A DNA stretch of 64,000 bases from SCUD01 sp036824505 (GTDB lineage Bacteria; Pseudomonadota; Gammaproteobacteria; Steroidobacterales; Steroidobacteraceae): the NCBI GenBank assembly GCA_036824505.1, contig DAITAA010000001.1:1-64000 (forward strand), in the 5' to 3' direction. Under the pieces are notes generated by a model. It did not search any database. It was not told the origin of the DNA and saw nothing but the letters and a program-made list of their open reading frames with translations. A program made the position numbers and the translations under genes. This document shows, piece after piece, positions 7,718-16,351 of the stretch (the first letter of the stretch is position 1; every line of letters starts with the position of its first letter).

Positions 7718-8703
7718 CCCGCGCCTCCTGCCGAATGCAGGAACGCCTCGATCTCGGCCCGCACTTGCTCGTGATGCCCGACCAGCAGGTGCCCGCCGGT
7801 TGGATAACCCACGAACCGCGCATCCGGCAGCTGCTGCGCCGTGTAACGGGCGCCATCGTAGGTTCCAAAGAGATCATCCGCCGCGCTGATCAGCAAGGTC
7901 GGCGCCGCGAGCTTCTCGAGGTCGTAACGCGGCAGGGTGGAGGTGACTGCCGCATCGTTCAGCAGTCCCGGCCGCCGCGGGCTGATCGGCAGTATGTGCT
8001 GCCTGACCAGATTGAAGAGCGCCTGCTCCCTCGGACTCGCGTTCTCCACGACTTCGGGCGGGGTTGCAAGGATCGCGCGGGCGACCATGTCGTCGGCGAC
8101 CCGGAGCGCGCACCAAAACAGGAAATCGGAGCGCAGTGCGGTGTCGAACAAGAACTGCGTCCAGTGCGGGGTCTTCAAGGATGGCGCGCCGCCCGCGCGT
8201 GGCACGTAGGCGGCGGGCACGATGAGGATCATCGCGGCGGTCCGGTCGGGATGGCGCAGCGCGAACTGCATCGTGGAAGGCGCGCCCGCGGATATTCCGA
8301 GAATGGATACGCGCGGGATCGCGAGCGCATCCAGCAGGCAGGCGTGCGCATCGGCCTGGGCCTCGGCTGAGGCATCGGCAGGCAGCGGAGTACGCAGGTA
8401 ACCGAAGCGTGACATCGCGATCGCGCGAAAGCCGCGCGCCTGGAGGTACACACCGAAGTCCATGCCCTGGTCGTGGCCGCCGCCGGCGCCGTGCACGATG
8501 AGGACCGGCGGGCCTTCGCCCGCGATCGCGTATTCGATCGGACCGCAGCCGGTCTGCGCGATCTGGCTACCGGCTGCGACTCGCGCGCGCGCCTGGCGGA
8601 TGTCGCTCCGGTATCCGGCGTAGAACCATGCGAACGCGCCCGCCGCGAAGAGCGCCACGAACACCCACGCGATGCGTGCAAGTCTTGACCGCTTTTGGGT
8701 CAT
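7690..8703 (-). CDS. membrane-anchored alpha/beta hydrolase
   Basis: The 337-residue protein has an N-terminal membrane anchor (about residues 11-29) followed by an alpha/beta hydrolase fold. HGAGGGHDQG forms the oxyanion loop, Ser138 lies in the GISAG elbow, an aspartate lies in ISAADDLFG and a histidine in PTGGHLLVGH. The catalytic domain probably faces the periplasm. The substrate is unknown. Confidence 0.85.
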   Translation of the reverse strand: MTQKRSRLARIAWVFVALFAAGAFAWFYAGYRSDIRQARARVAAGSQIAQTGCGPIEYAIAGEGPPVLIVHGAGGGHDQGMDFGVYLQARGFRAIAMSRFGYLRTPLPADASAEAQADAHACLLDALAIPRVSILGISAGAPSTMQFALRHPDRTAAMILIVPAAYVPRAGGAPSLKTPHWTQFLFDTALRSDFLFWCALRVADDMVARAILATPPEVVENASPREQALFNLVRQHILPISPRRPGLLNDAAVTSTLPRYDLEKLAAPTLLISAADDLFGTYDGARYTAQQLPDARFVGYPTGGHLLVGHHEQVRAEIEAFLHSAGGAGHQGKSLPL

Positions 8704-8730
8704 CCAGAACAGGCGGGGCGCGCCCGCCAG

Positions 8731-8925
8731 TTATGCGTCGAAGCCTCCGCCGGGTGCGGCACTGGCTTGCGTCTGCCCGCCAAGGATCGCCTTCCACGTC
8801 AGCTCGAGACCGTTGCGTTTGCCTTTTGGCACGAGCTTCAGCCCTTCCGGCGAGATGGTCAGCATGTAGGGCGCATCGTTCAGGACGATTTCGCGCTTCA
8901 GCGGTTTTTCGAGTTTTGTAGCCAT
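8731..8925 (-). CDS. small conserved-looking protein of unknown function (64 aa)
   Basis: The ATG at 8925 with GAGGGATTC just before it opens a basic 64-residue protein, MATKLEKPLKREIVLNDAPY followed by ISPEGLKLVPKGKRNGLELTW. The pattern of short strands and lysines suggests a compact beta fold; no family is recognised. A longer frame extends upstream to 9030 but lacks a plausible start signal. It lies 27 bases upstream of nothing obvious and may be its own unit. Confidence 0.6.
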   Translation of the reverse strand: MATKLEKPLKREIVLNDAPYMLTISPEGLKLVPKGKRNGLELTWKAILGGQTQASAAPGGGFDA

Positions 8926-9047
8926 GAATCCCTCTGTCTGTCTGGGTGCGCCCAGTATGCGCAGTTTTTGTCCGCGGCGAAACCCGGAACCCCGGAACCG
9001 AATTGGGGTCCAACTGGAGCCCGTCGGCAAAAGGAAAGGGATTTGTC

Positions 9048-9665
9048 ATGAATAGCCAAGCCATTCGTCACGTGTTCGTGGCCGTTCTCGCGGTCGCCGC
9101 GCTGGTCGCGGCCGGCTGTGCATCCGGTCCGCGCGTGCGGGCCGAGCGTGACAAGACTGTTGATTTCTCGCAGTACCAGACCTTTGGTTTCGTGAGCCCG
9201 CTCGGCACGGACCGGGAAGGGTACCAAACGATGGTGTCGCAATACCTCAAGGCCGCCACGCAGCGGGAGCTGGAAGGCCGCGGGCTGCGGCTGGTCGAAA
9301 ACTCGCCGCAACTGCTCGTGAATTTCAGCGGCCGGTTGAACGACAGGCTGCTCGCAAGGGCCGCGCCCGAGACCGGATTAGTGGTCGGCGTCGGAGTGGC
9401 GCACGATTACTACCGCTACCGCACGGGCTTCTACACGACCTGGCCGCTGTATCCGATGGATTCGCGCGTCGATACCTACAGGGAAGGCACGTTGAATATC
9501 GACGTGATCGACGCTGCGCGCAAGCAGATGGTCTGGGAGGGCGTGGCAGTCGGCCGTGTCACCGAGAAGACGATGGATAATCTCAAGCCGAAGATCGACG
9601 AGGCTGTTACGGCGATCTTCGCGAAGTATCCGGTGTCGAGGCGGGTTGAAGATCGGAAATACTGA
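9048..9665 (+). CDS. DUF4136 domain lipoprotein
   Basis: The 205-residue product has a lipoprotein signal ending VAAGC (Cys24) and the DUF4136 pattern: DFSQYQTFGFV, a central region with YYRYRTGFY, TYREGTLNIDVIDAARKQMVWEG, and a C-terminal AVTAIFAKYP. DUF4136 proteins are envelope lipoproteins of unknown role. The ATG at 9048 follows AAAGGGA. A single gene. Confidence 0.88.
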   Translation: MNSQAIRHVFVAVLAVAALVAAGCASGPRVRAERDKTVDFSQYQTFGFVSPLGTDREGYQTMVSQYLKAATQRELEGRGLRLVENSPQLLVNFSGRLNDRLLARAAPETGLVVGVGVAHDYYRYRTGFYTTWPLYPMDSRVDTYREGTLNIDVIDAARKQMVWEGVAVGRVTEKTMDNLKPKIDEAVTAIFAKYPVSRRVEDRKY

Positions 9666-9685
9666 CGGGCGAGGTCACGGGCGTT

Positions 9686-10354
9686 TCATGATGCCGGGCG
9701 GCTTCGGTTCAGCCGCCAGAGCAACTGGCGCCGCACGTCCGGCCATTCGGTCGCCAGAATGCTGTACATGACAGTGTCGCGCACGCTGCCATTCACGCGG
9801 GCCTGGTGATGACGCAACACACCGTCCTTCCTGGCGCCAAGTGCTTCAATGGCTCGTTGGGAGCGAAAGTTGAAATTGTCCGTCCGGAAGCCCACGACCT
9901 GACAATGCAGCGTGTCGAAGGCGTGTGAAAGCAGCAGTAGCTTGCAGGCGGAATTGACGTGGCTGCGCTGCCGGCTCGCCGCGTACCAGGTATAGCCGAT
10001 TTCGAGACGATCAATTGCCGGCACGATGTCGTGATACCGGGTTGACCCGACGATCGTATCGGTGGCGAGATCGCGCACGGCCCAGGGCAGCATATGGCCC
10101 TGCTGTTTCCCCGTCAGTGCAGCCGCGATGTAGTCGGCGGCTCGCGATGGCGCAGGAACCGAAGTGAACCAGAGCTCCCAGAGTTGCCCATCAGTGGCAG
10201 CGGCGATCAGGCCCTGCAAGTGGCTCACATCGAGCGGCTCGAGGCGGACACCGTGGCCTTCGAGCGTTACTGATTCCGGTGGTTTCACTTTCGAATTCCG
10301 TTCTCCATTCTTCCCAGAACTCCACCGCCCGGCGTCGGCGTCACCAGATTGCAT
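9686..10354 (-). CDS. GNAT family N-acetyltransferase (RimJ/RimL-like)
   Basis: The 222-residue protein carries LEPLDVSHLQGLIAAATD, VGSTRYHDI, RLEIGYTWYA and a C-terminal FRTDNFNFRSQRAIEALGA, the RimJ/RimL-type layout in which N-F-R-S-Q-R-A-I-E binds acetyl-CoA. It probably acetylates a small molecule or protein N-terminus. Its start overlaps the end of the upstream membrane-protein gene by 14 bases, indicating translational coupling. Confidence 0.87.
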   Translation of the reverse strand: MQSGDADAGRWSSGKNGERNSKVKPPESVTLEGHGVRLEPLDVSHLQGLIAAATDGQLWELWFTSVPAPSRAADYIAAALTGKQQGHMLPWAVRDLATDTIVGSTRYHDIVPAIDRLEIGYTWYAASRQRSHVNSACKLLLLSHAFDTLHCQVVGFRTDNFNFRSQRAIEALGARKDGVLRHHQARVNGSVRDTVMYSILATEWPDVRRQLLWRLNRSRPAS

Positions 10355-10670
10355 AGACCATCATGAATCCGGAGGCGACCATGCCGGTAAGAGCGAGCAG
10401 GAACAGGAAATCTGCAACTGTTTCCAGGAGCAGGGCGAGCGTTTCACGCCTGGTTCGCAGTGCAATGAAGATTGTGTAAGTACATAGCAGGAACAGCAGA
10501 GCAGACACCGCCAGCGTATCGTCGGCGACGGTCTTCGGCACGGCCACCTTGCCAAGTGTGTGAAACAGCGCGACACCGGTGATGCAGAGACCCGCCAGGG
10601 TTCCCGCCAGCGAGAGCAGCTGCAATAACTCCTGACGCTGCCATTGGCTTTGTTGAGGCAAGAGATTCAT
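10341..10670 (-). CDS. small three-helix membrane protein, unknown function
   Basis: The 109-residue protein starts at the ATG at 10670 and has three strongly hydrophobic segments (LLQLLSLAGTLAGLCITGVA, LAVSALLFLLCTYTIFIA and ADFLFLLALTGMVASGFMMV). No family is recognised. It is the first gene of a two-gene unit with the acetyltransferase. Confidence 0.7.
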   Translation of the reverse strand: MNLLPQQSQWQRQELLQLLSLAGTLAGLCITGVALFHTLGKVAVPKTVADDTLAVSALLFLLCTYTIFIALRTRRETLALLLETVADFLFLLALTGMVASGFMMVYAIW

Positions 10671-10797
10671 CGGGGACAGATCAGGTTCATGGGTGTTGAT
10701 GTGAACGTATATCTGGTCGCGCCACGGCTTGTCCAGCCAGCCATGCCAGAACCCGAGCTTGTGACGCGGGGATCGGCGCGCTCGATGTCGCCTCCGG

Positions 10798-10803
10798 TAC
10801 AAT
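10798..10803 (+). promoter_or_regulatory. possible -10 box directly before glmU
   Basis: TACAAT lies eight bases before the glmU ATG and no ribosome binding site is visible between them. If this is the true -10, transcription would begin at or near the start codon and the mRNA would be leaderless. No good -35 is seen. Confidence 0.3.
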
Positions 10804-10811
10804 CCCTTGCA

Positions 10812-12179
10812 ATGCCTCTGTCCGTCGTCATCCTGGCCGCTGGCCAGGGCAAGCGCATGGCGAGCGACCTGCCCAAGGTCCTGCAGCCGCTTGCGAGCCG
10901 GCCGCTGCTGGTCCACGTGATCGACACCGCCCGCGCGCTCAATCCCGCCGCGATATACGTCGTCCACGGCCATGGTGGTGAACAGGTGCGCGAGGCGATA
11001 CCGGACACCGGCATTCATTGGGTGCTTCAGGCGGAGCAGCTCGGCACCGGCCATGCGGTGCTGCAGGCCATGCCGGCGATTCCGGATGATCACACGGTGC
11101 TTGTGCTTTACGGTGATGTGCCGCTGGTTCGCACTTCAACTCTCTCAGATCTGGCGGACCGTGCGGGAATATCGTCGCTGGCGCTTCTGACTGCGGTGTT
11201 GCCGGATCCGGCCGGTTACGGTCGCGTGATCCGCGACACCACCGGGCGCGTCGCGCGCATCGTCGAGCACAAGGACGCGAACCACAAGGAGTTGGCCATC
11301 GCGGAGGTCAATACCGGCTTGTTGGCGGCGCCGGCGGGCAAACTCCGGCGCTGGCTCTCGGCGCTCCGGCGGGACAACGCCCAGGGCGAGTACTATCTGC
11401 CGGATTGCATTGTCGCCGCGGTACGGGACGGTGTTGCGGTCGAAGCCGTGGTGGCGGCGTCGGCCACGGAGGTGCTGGGTGTGAATGACAAACTGCAGCT
11501 AGCGGAAGTCGAAGCGGCACGCCGGCGCGATCGTGCGACCGAGTTGATGCGCAAGGGCGTGACGATCGTTGATCCCGCGCGCGTGGACATTCGCGGCGAG
11601 GTGACTTGCGGGCGCGACGTCGTGCTCGAGATCAACGTGATCCTCGAGGGCAAGGTGCGTCTCGGCGACCGGGCGCGCATCGGTCCGGGCAGCATGCTGC
11701 GCGATTGCGAGATCGGTGCGGACACGGAGGTTCGTGCCAATTGCGTCATCGAAGGTGCGACCACGGGATCGCGCTGCATAATCGGCCCGTTCGCCAGACT
11801 GCGGCCCGGCACCAGGTTGGCCGACGAAGTGCACATCGGCAACTTCGTCGAGGTCAAGAACACCGTGCTCGGGCCCGGCAGCAAGGCGAATCACCTGACG
11901 TATCTCGGTGATACGACGATCGGTTCCCGCGTCAATGTCGGCGCCGGAACCGTGACCTGCAATTACGACGGCGTCGACAAGCACCGCACGACCATCGAGG
12001 ACGGCGCTTTCATCGGCTCCGGCACGATGCTCGTGGCACCCGTGACCATTGGTGCGGATGCGACCATCGGCGCCGGTTCGACCATCACGAAGCCCGCTCC
12101 TGCGGGAAAACTGACCCTGGGACGCAGCCGGCAACAGACCGTGGACAGCTGGAAACCCCCGCCCAAGAAACCCCGTTAG
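10812..12179 (+). CDS. glmU: bifunctional UDP-GlcNAc pyrophosphorylase / GlcN-1-P acetyltransferase GlmU
   Basis: GlmU makes UDP-N-acetylglucosamine for peptidoglycan and LPS. At 455 residues it has normal length. The N-terminal uridylyltransferase shows LAAGQGKRM (8-16), LPK (20-22), LYGDVPL and EVNTG; the C-domain from about residue 250 is a left-handed beta-helix of hexapeptide repeats ending IGAGSTITKPAPAGKLTLGR, with GTVTCNYDGVDKHRT at the acetyltransferase site. The ATG at 10812 is the family start. It is followed by glmS. Confidence 0.97.
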   Translation: MPLSVVILAAGQGKRMASDLPKVLQPLASRPLLVHVIDTARALNPAAIYVVHGHGGEQVREAIPDTGIHWVLQAEQLGTGHAVLQAMPAIPDDHTVLVLYGDVPLVRTSTLSDLADRAGISSLALLTAVLPDPAGYGRVIRDTTGRVARIVEHKDANHKELAIAEVNTGLLAAPAGKLRRWLSALRRDNAQGEYYLPDCIVAAVRDGVAVEAVVAASATEVLGVNDKLQLAEVEAARRRDRATELMRKGVTIVDPARVDIRGEVTCGRDVVLEINVILEGKVRLGDRARIGPGSMLRDCEIGADTEVRANCVIEGATTGSRCIIGPFARLRPGTRLADEVHIGNFVEVKNTVLGPGSKANHLTYLGDTTIGSRVNVGAGTVTCNYDGVDKHRTTIEDGAFIGSGTMLVAPVTIGADATIGAGSTITKPAPAGKLTLGRSRQQTVDSWKPPPKKPR

Positions 12180-12345
12180 CCACTACGGGGCTGGAGACCG
12201 GCAAGGATCGTGCAGCGCTGGATTCTGTGAAATACGCGCCAGCTACGGTGGAACCCCTTTGCATTAGAATGTGGCCACGGCAGCGACGGGCACCTCCCGC
12301 GGCAGCCGCCGAGCGTCACCGGGGACACCCCAGGATCTGTGGAGC

Positions 12346-14181
12346 ATGTGCGGAATCGTCGGAGCCGTCGCCGGGCGTGACATCGTCCCGATCCTGATCG
12401 AGGGCCTGAGACGCCTCGAATACCGGGGCTACGACTCGGCCGGCGTCGCCGTGCTGAATGGCGGCACCGAGGTTGCGAGATTGCGCGCCGTTGGCAAGGT
12501 TGCGAAGCTCAGCGAGGCACTGCAGGCAACGCCCACCGCCGGTCACCTCGGCATCGCCCACACGCGATGGGCAACCCACGGCGTACCGAGCGAGCGCAAT
12601 GCGCACCCCCACATTTCGCGCGATGGAATCGCGATCGTCCACAACGGCATCATCGAGAACCATGAGGAGCTGCGCGCGGATCTCTCAAGGCTGGGCTATG
12701 AATTCGCCTCGGAGACCGACACCGAAGTCATCGCACACCGCATCCATCATCATCTCACCGGGCACAAGGACCTGTTCGCCGCGGTGCAGAAGACCGTCGC
12801 CGAGCTGCACGGCGCCTATTCGCTGGCCGTGATGTGGGGACAGGATCCGGACTGCATCGTGCTGGCGCGCGCCGGCTGCCCCGCAATCATTGGCATCGGC
12901 AAGGACGAGAATTTCGTCGCCTCCGACGTGGCAGCGCTGCTGCCGGTGACGCGCCGCTTCATGATCCTCGAAGAAGGCGATGTTGCCTGCATCCGCAGGC
13001 GCAGCATCAGCATCGTGGATGCCAACGGCCGTGCCGTCGAGCGCCGGGAATACGAATCGGAGCTGTCGGCGGATGCCGCCGAGCGGGGTGATTTCGCCCA
13101 CTACATGCTGAAGGAGATCCACGAGCAACCCCGCGCCGTTGCCCAGACGCTGGCTGAACGTGTCGCGGGCGGTCGGCTGCTGGCACAGGCATTCGGACCG
13201 GCTGCGATGGAAGTGTTCAAGCGAACCGCCTCGGTTCACATCGTCGCATGCGGCACGAGTTATCACGCGGGCGTGGTCGCAGGCTACTTCATCGAGCAGA
13301 TATGCCGTGTGCCCTGCCGCGTCGAGATCGCGAGCGAATTCCGCTATCGCGAACCGGTCGTTCTTCACAATTCATTGTTCGTATCGATCTCGCAGTCAGG
13401 CGAGACGGCCGACACGCTGGCGGCGCTGCGTCTCGCACGTAAATCCGGATTCCTTTCGACACTGGCGATCTGCAACGTACCCGAGAGTTCGCTGGTACGT
13501 GAATCCGAGCTCGTGCTGTTGACTCGCGCGGGCCCCGAGATTGGCGTGGCGTCCACCAAGGCTTTCACGACACAGCTCGCGGCGCTCGGCATGCTGGTCA
13601 TTGCGATCGGCAAGCATCACGGCCTCGAACCCGGGCGCGAGAAGGGCCTGGTGCAGCGCCTGCTGGAACTGCCGCACATGATCGAGCAGACGCTGGCGCT
13701 TGAGCCCGTGATCGCGAAACTGGCGAGGCAGATTGCCGACAAGCACCACGCCTTGTTCCTGGGGCGCGGCGCCATGTTCCCGATCGCAATGGAAGGCGCA
13801 TTGAAACTCAAGGAGATTTCGTACATCCACGCAGAGGCTTATGCGGCCGGCGAGCTGAAGCATGGGCCGCTCGCGCTGGTGGACGCCGACATGCCGGTGA
13901 TCGCCGTGGCGCCGAACAACGACCTGCTCGAAAAGGTGAAGTCGAACCTGCAGGAAGTCCGCGCGCGTGGCGGCATGCTGTATGTGTTCGCAGACCCGGA
14001 ATCCGGCATCGTGCCCTCGGAGGGGGTACACGTATTCACGATGCCGCGGCATGTCAGCTACTTCCAGGCGCCCGTGGTCTATACGATTCCGATGCAGCTG
14101 CTCGCGTATCACACTGCGGTGTTGAAGGGCACCGATGTCGATCAGCCGCGCAATCTTGCCAAGAGCGTTACTGTCGAATAG
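12346..14181 (+). CDS. glmS: glutamine-fructose-6-phosphate aminotransferase GlmS
   Basis: GlmS makes glucosamine-6-phosphate from fructose-6-phosphate and glutamine, the entry step to the GlmU product. The 611-residue protein starts MCGIVGAV, so Cys1 becomes the amidase nucleophile after Met removal; RRLEYRGYDSAG and HTRWATHG follow. Two SIS domains come after residue 280 (SISQSGETADT, STKAFTTQ), and it ends NLAKSVTVE. A TAGAAT box at 12265-12270 may be a -10. No glmS ribozyme-like leader is evident in the 166-base gap. Confidence 0.97.
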   Translation: MCGIVGAVAGRDIVPILIEGLRRLEYRGYDSAGVAVLNGGTEVARLRAVGKVAKLSEALQATPTAGHLGIAHTRWATHGVPSERNAHPHISRDGIAIVHNGIIENHEELRADLSRLGYEFASETDTEVIAHRIHHHLTGHKDLFAAVQKTVAELHGAYSLAVMWGQDPDCIVLARAGCPAIIGIGKDENFVASDVAALLPVTRRFMILEEGDVACIRRRSISIVDANGRAVERREYESELSADAAERGDFAHYMLKEIHEQPRAVAQTLAERVAGGRLLAQAFGPAAMEVFKRTASVHIVACGTSYHAGVVAGYFIEQICRVPCRVEIASEFRYREPVVLHNSLFVSISQSGETADTLAALRLARKSGFLSTLAICNVPESSLVRESELVLLTRAGPEIGVASTKAFTTQLAALGMLVIAIGKHHGLEPGREKGLVQRLLELPHMIEQTLALEPVIAKLARQIADKHHALFLGRGAMFPIAMEGALKLKEISYIHAEAYAAGELKHGPLALVDADMPVIAVAPNNDLLEKVKSNLQEVRARGGMLYVFADPESGIVPSEGVHVFTMPRHVSYFQAPVVYTIPMQLLAYHTAVLKGTDVDQPRNLAKSVTVE

Positions 14182-14182
14182 G

Positions 14183-14264
14183 AAAAGGGGACGGTCACCT
14201 TTACGAGGCGCAGGACTTCTCTGCGGACGAATTCACCTGCAGGTAAAGGTGACCGTCCCCTTTT
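14183..14264. repeat. REP-like palindrome (22-bp perfect inverted repeat, 38-base interior)
   Basis: The arm at 14183-14204 (begins AAAAGGGGACGGTCACC) is repeated perfectly inverted at 14243-14264. Such AAAAGGGGAC-type arms are typical of REP/REPIN elements mobilised by RAYT (Y1) transposases in Gammaproteobacteria; no RAYT gene lies in this window. The element starts two bases after the glmS stop and ends within the open frame of the next gene. Confidence 0.85.
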
Positions 14265-14265
14265 T

Positions 14266-14877
14266 CCATTCGACGCTGGGTTCTACCAACGCTATTACCG
14301 CGACCCCGAGACTCGGGTCGCCTCGCGTGAGGACACGCTCCGGCTCGGCCGGTTCATCTGCGCGTTCACGTCCTACCTGGGGTTCGGGGTCCGGCGCGTG
14401 CTGGATGCCGGCTGCGGTCTCGGGTACATGCGGAAAGCCGTGAGCGAGTACTTCCCGCTCGCCCGTTATGTCGGTCTGGACCCCAGCGAGTACCTCAGCA
14501 GGCGCCATGGCTGGGTCCGGGCCAGCGTCGCCGAATATGCGCCCCGGGCACCATTCGATCTGGTCATCTGTCACGACGTGCTGCAGTATCTCCCTGACCG
14601 GGAGGCGGCGCGGGCGCTCAGGAACCTGTCCAGGATCTGCCGCGGAGCCATGTATTTCAGTGTGTTGACCACCGAAGACTGGCGGCGCAACGCCGACCGC
14701 GGACGCAGCGATTCGGGCGTCTGGCTACGGCCCGCCGGCTGGTACCGCAGCCGCCTGGGACGGCATTTCCGGCCTCTGGGAGCCGGACTGCTGGCGCGAC
14801 GCGGGTTTGCCCCTTTGTTGTGGGAGCTGGAACTGCCCTGGCCTCTGCCAGCCCCGAAGCGCGGCGAATTGATCTAG
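14266..14877 (+). CDS. class I SAM-dependent methyltransferase lacking a normal start codon
   Basis: The frame encodes FDAGFYQRYYRDPETRVASR, then motif I VLDAGCGLGYM, GLDPSEYLSRR, FDLVICHDVLQYLP and a C-terminal domain ending GELI. The methyltransferase fold looks intact. But no ATG, GTG or TTG lies in frame between the glmS stop (14179-14181) and a GTG at 14398, which sits inside motif I and would remove the N-terminal helices. The REP-like element occupies the place where the start should be. CTG at 14221 is the only other candidate. The gene may be disabled, use a rare start, or be read by reinitiation after glmS. I give the coordinates of clear coding similarity. Confidence 0.6.
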   Translation, partial: PFDAGFYQRYYRDPETRVASREDTLRLGRFICAFTSYLGFGVRRVLDAGCGLGYMRKAVSEYFPLARYVGLDPSEYLSRRHGWVRASVAEYAPRAPFDLVICHDVLQYLPDREAARALRNLSRICRGAMYFSVLTTEDWRRNADRGRSDSGVWLRPAGWYRSRLGRHFRPLGAGLLARRGFAPLLWELELPWPLPAPKRGELI

Positions 14878-14937
14878 AATCCCCGGCTGCAATCAAGTGT
14901 CCGGCCGCGGACAACAACCTCTGGGGAGTCATCGACG

Positions 14938-15456
14938 ATGTCGTTTCTGAAGCATTCGGGTCTCAGTGCCCTCGGTTTCGCCGCGGTCGCGGCAATCGCG
15001 CTCGCAGCCTGCAGCGGCGGCAGCGCCAATGACGATCTGCCGCTGCTCCGCGCGACGCTGTCAATAAAGACCGTATCGCAGGGCGGAAGATGCGAGAGCG
15101 TGCCTGTGCGCATCACGCCGAAGGAACTCATCGGCCAGTCCAACAAGTACGCCAACAGCAAGATGATGGTCGCCGAAGTGAACATGACTGGCCCCACGGA
15201 CGAGAATGGTGCGCCGATGTGCAATGGCACGGGCGAGACGCTGCCGATGGCGTCTGGCAACTGGGAATTCAGCGCGCCGCTCGCCTCCGGCGCCGCAACC
15301 TGCGTTCGCAACATCCAGGCCGACGGCGACCTGTCGATCGTGCTGATCGATGGTGTCGATGGTTGCAGTGGCGCACCTCCCGCAAGCGAAGCGCCGGCCG
15401 AGGGCGAAGCGCCTGGCGAGGCGCCCGCCGATTCCGCGGCGCCCGCAACGGGCTGA
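14938..15456 (+). CDS. lipoprotein of unknown function with Ala/Pro/Glu-rich tail
   Basis: The 172-residue protein has a lipoprotein signal ending LAAC (Cys25). A small domain follows with four further cysteines (GGRCESVPV, APMCNGTGE, AATCVRN, VDGCSG), which could form two disulfides, and then a low-complexity tail of about 30 residues rich in Ala, Pro and Glu (APAEGEAPGEAPADSAAPAT). No family is recognised. Confidence 0.75.
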   Translation: MSFLKHSGLSALGFAAVAAIALAACSGGSANDDLPLLRATLSIKTVSQGGRCESVPVRITPKELIGQSNKYANSKMMVAEVNMTGPTDENGAPMCNGTGETLPMASGNWEFSAPLASGAATCVRNIQADGDLSIVLIDGVDGCSGAPPASEAPAEGEAPGEAPADSAAPATG

Positions 15457-15480
15457 AGCGCCGGATCCGGCATGACACAG

Positions 15481-15511
15481 AGCCGGCACGGGTGACCGTG
15501 CCGGCTTTTTT
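15481..15511 (+). terminator. rho-independent terminator
   Basis: AGCCGGCACGG at 15481-15491 pairs perfectly with 15496-15506 around GTGA, and TTTTTT follows to 15511. It ends the lipoprotein transcript and lies only seven bases before the first possible start of the next gene. Confidence 0.93.
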
Positions 15512-15517
15512 GCCCCC

Positions 15518-16351
15518 TTGGCCGACCCCGTACCCTTCTATCTCCCGCTGTTCTTCGGCCTTGCCGGCCGTATCGCGCCGCGCTTCGCTGCCCGTGCGGT
15601 GGCGAAAATGGTCTCGCGCCCGCGCGGCCGCAACCCGACCCAGCCCTGGGAAATTGCGAAGGAGTACGAGGCGCGCGAGCTCGAATTACGCCCCGGGCTC
15701 TTCGCACGAAGCTGGGGCGAAAGCGGGCCGCTGGTGCTTGCCCTGCACGGCTGGCGCGGACGGACGACGCAGTTCGGCCCGCTCGCCGTCGCGCTGCGCG
15801 CACGGGGCTATCGCACGATCGCGCTCGACCTGCCGGGACATGGACGTTCGGCGGGAGAACAGGCGACACCACGTCTGATGGCTGAACTGCTGATCGAAGT
15901 CACGAAGCTGACCGGACCTGCACAGGCGGTCATCGGGCATTCCTTCGGTGGCGCGGTGCTCGGCGCGGCGCTCGCCTTCGGATTCAGGACTTCGCGGATC
16001 GTGATCATTTCGAGCCCGACGCGCGTGAGCCGCCTGCCGTTCATGTGGGCGAAGGCACTCCACCTGCCGCCGCGCTCGATGGCACATTTCGCGCGAATCC
16101 TGGACGAGCACGCCGGCAGGCCTGTCGCCGAACTCGACCTGGTCGCGACCGGCCCGCACTGCGGCATCCCGGCGCTCCTGGTGCACGATCGCGGTGACGC
16201 CGTGATTCCTTACGGCGAAGCCGAAATCCTGGCCGCTGTCTGGCCGGCACTGCGGATGATCACTACCGAGGGCCTCGGGCATCGCGATATCCTCGCGAAC
16301 GCGGCTGTCGTGCAGGCAATCGCGGACTTTATTGCGGGGAGGGCACCGTGA
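15518..16351 (+). CDS. alpha/beta hydrolase
   Basis: The 277-residue product has HGWRGRTTQF, LDLPGHGRS, the elbow GHSFGG (Ser142), an aspartate in VHDRGDAVIP and a histidine in GLGHRDI. The N-terminal helix (FYLPLFFGLAGRIAPRFAAR) is hydrophobic and may touch the membrane. The start is uncertain: TTG at 15518 lies right after a terminator with no ribosome site, while ATG at 15608 loses the first 30 residues. It overlaps the next gene by GTGA. Confidence 0.82.
   Translation: MADPVPFYLPLFFGLAGRIAPRFAARAVAKMVSRPRGRNPTQPWEIAKEYEARELELRPGLFARSWGESGPLVLALHGWRGRTTQFGPLAVALRARGYRTIALDLPGHGRSAGEQATPRLMAELLIEVTKLTGPAQAVIGHSFGGAVLGAALAFGFRTSRIVIISSPTRVSRLPFMWAKALHLPPRSMAHFARILDEHAGRPVAELDLVATGPHCGIPALLVHDRGDAVIPYGEAEILAAVWPALRMITTEGLGHRDILANAAVVQAIADFIAGRAP

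Noticed and set aside
12240..12270. A sigma54 promoter before glmS
   Set aside because: TGGAACCCCTTTGC has GG and GC nine bases apart instead of ten, and the -24 box is poor.
12180..12345. A glmS ribozyme in the glmS leader
   Set aside because: The leader is short and shows no conserved ribozyme core; the ribozyme is mainly a Firmicutes feature.
14179..14270. UAG readthrough creating a GlmS-methyltransferase fusion
   Set aside because: The shared frame has a one-in-three chance, the linker reads through REP sequence, and no readthrough context is evident. It is kept only as an option in the methyltransferase finding.
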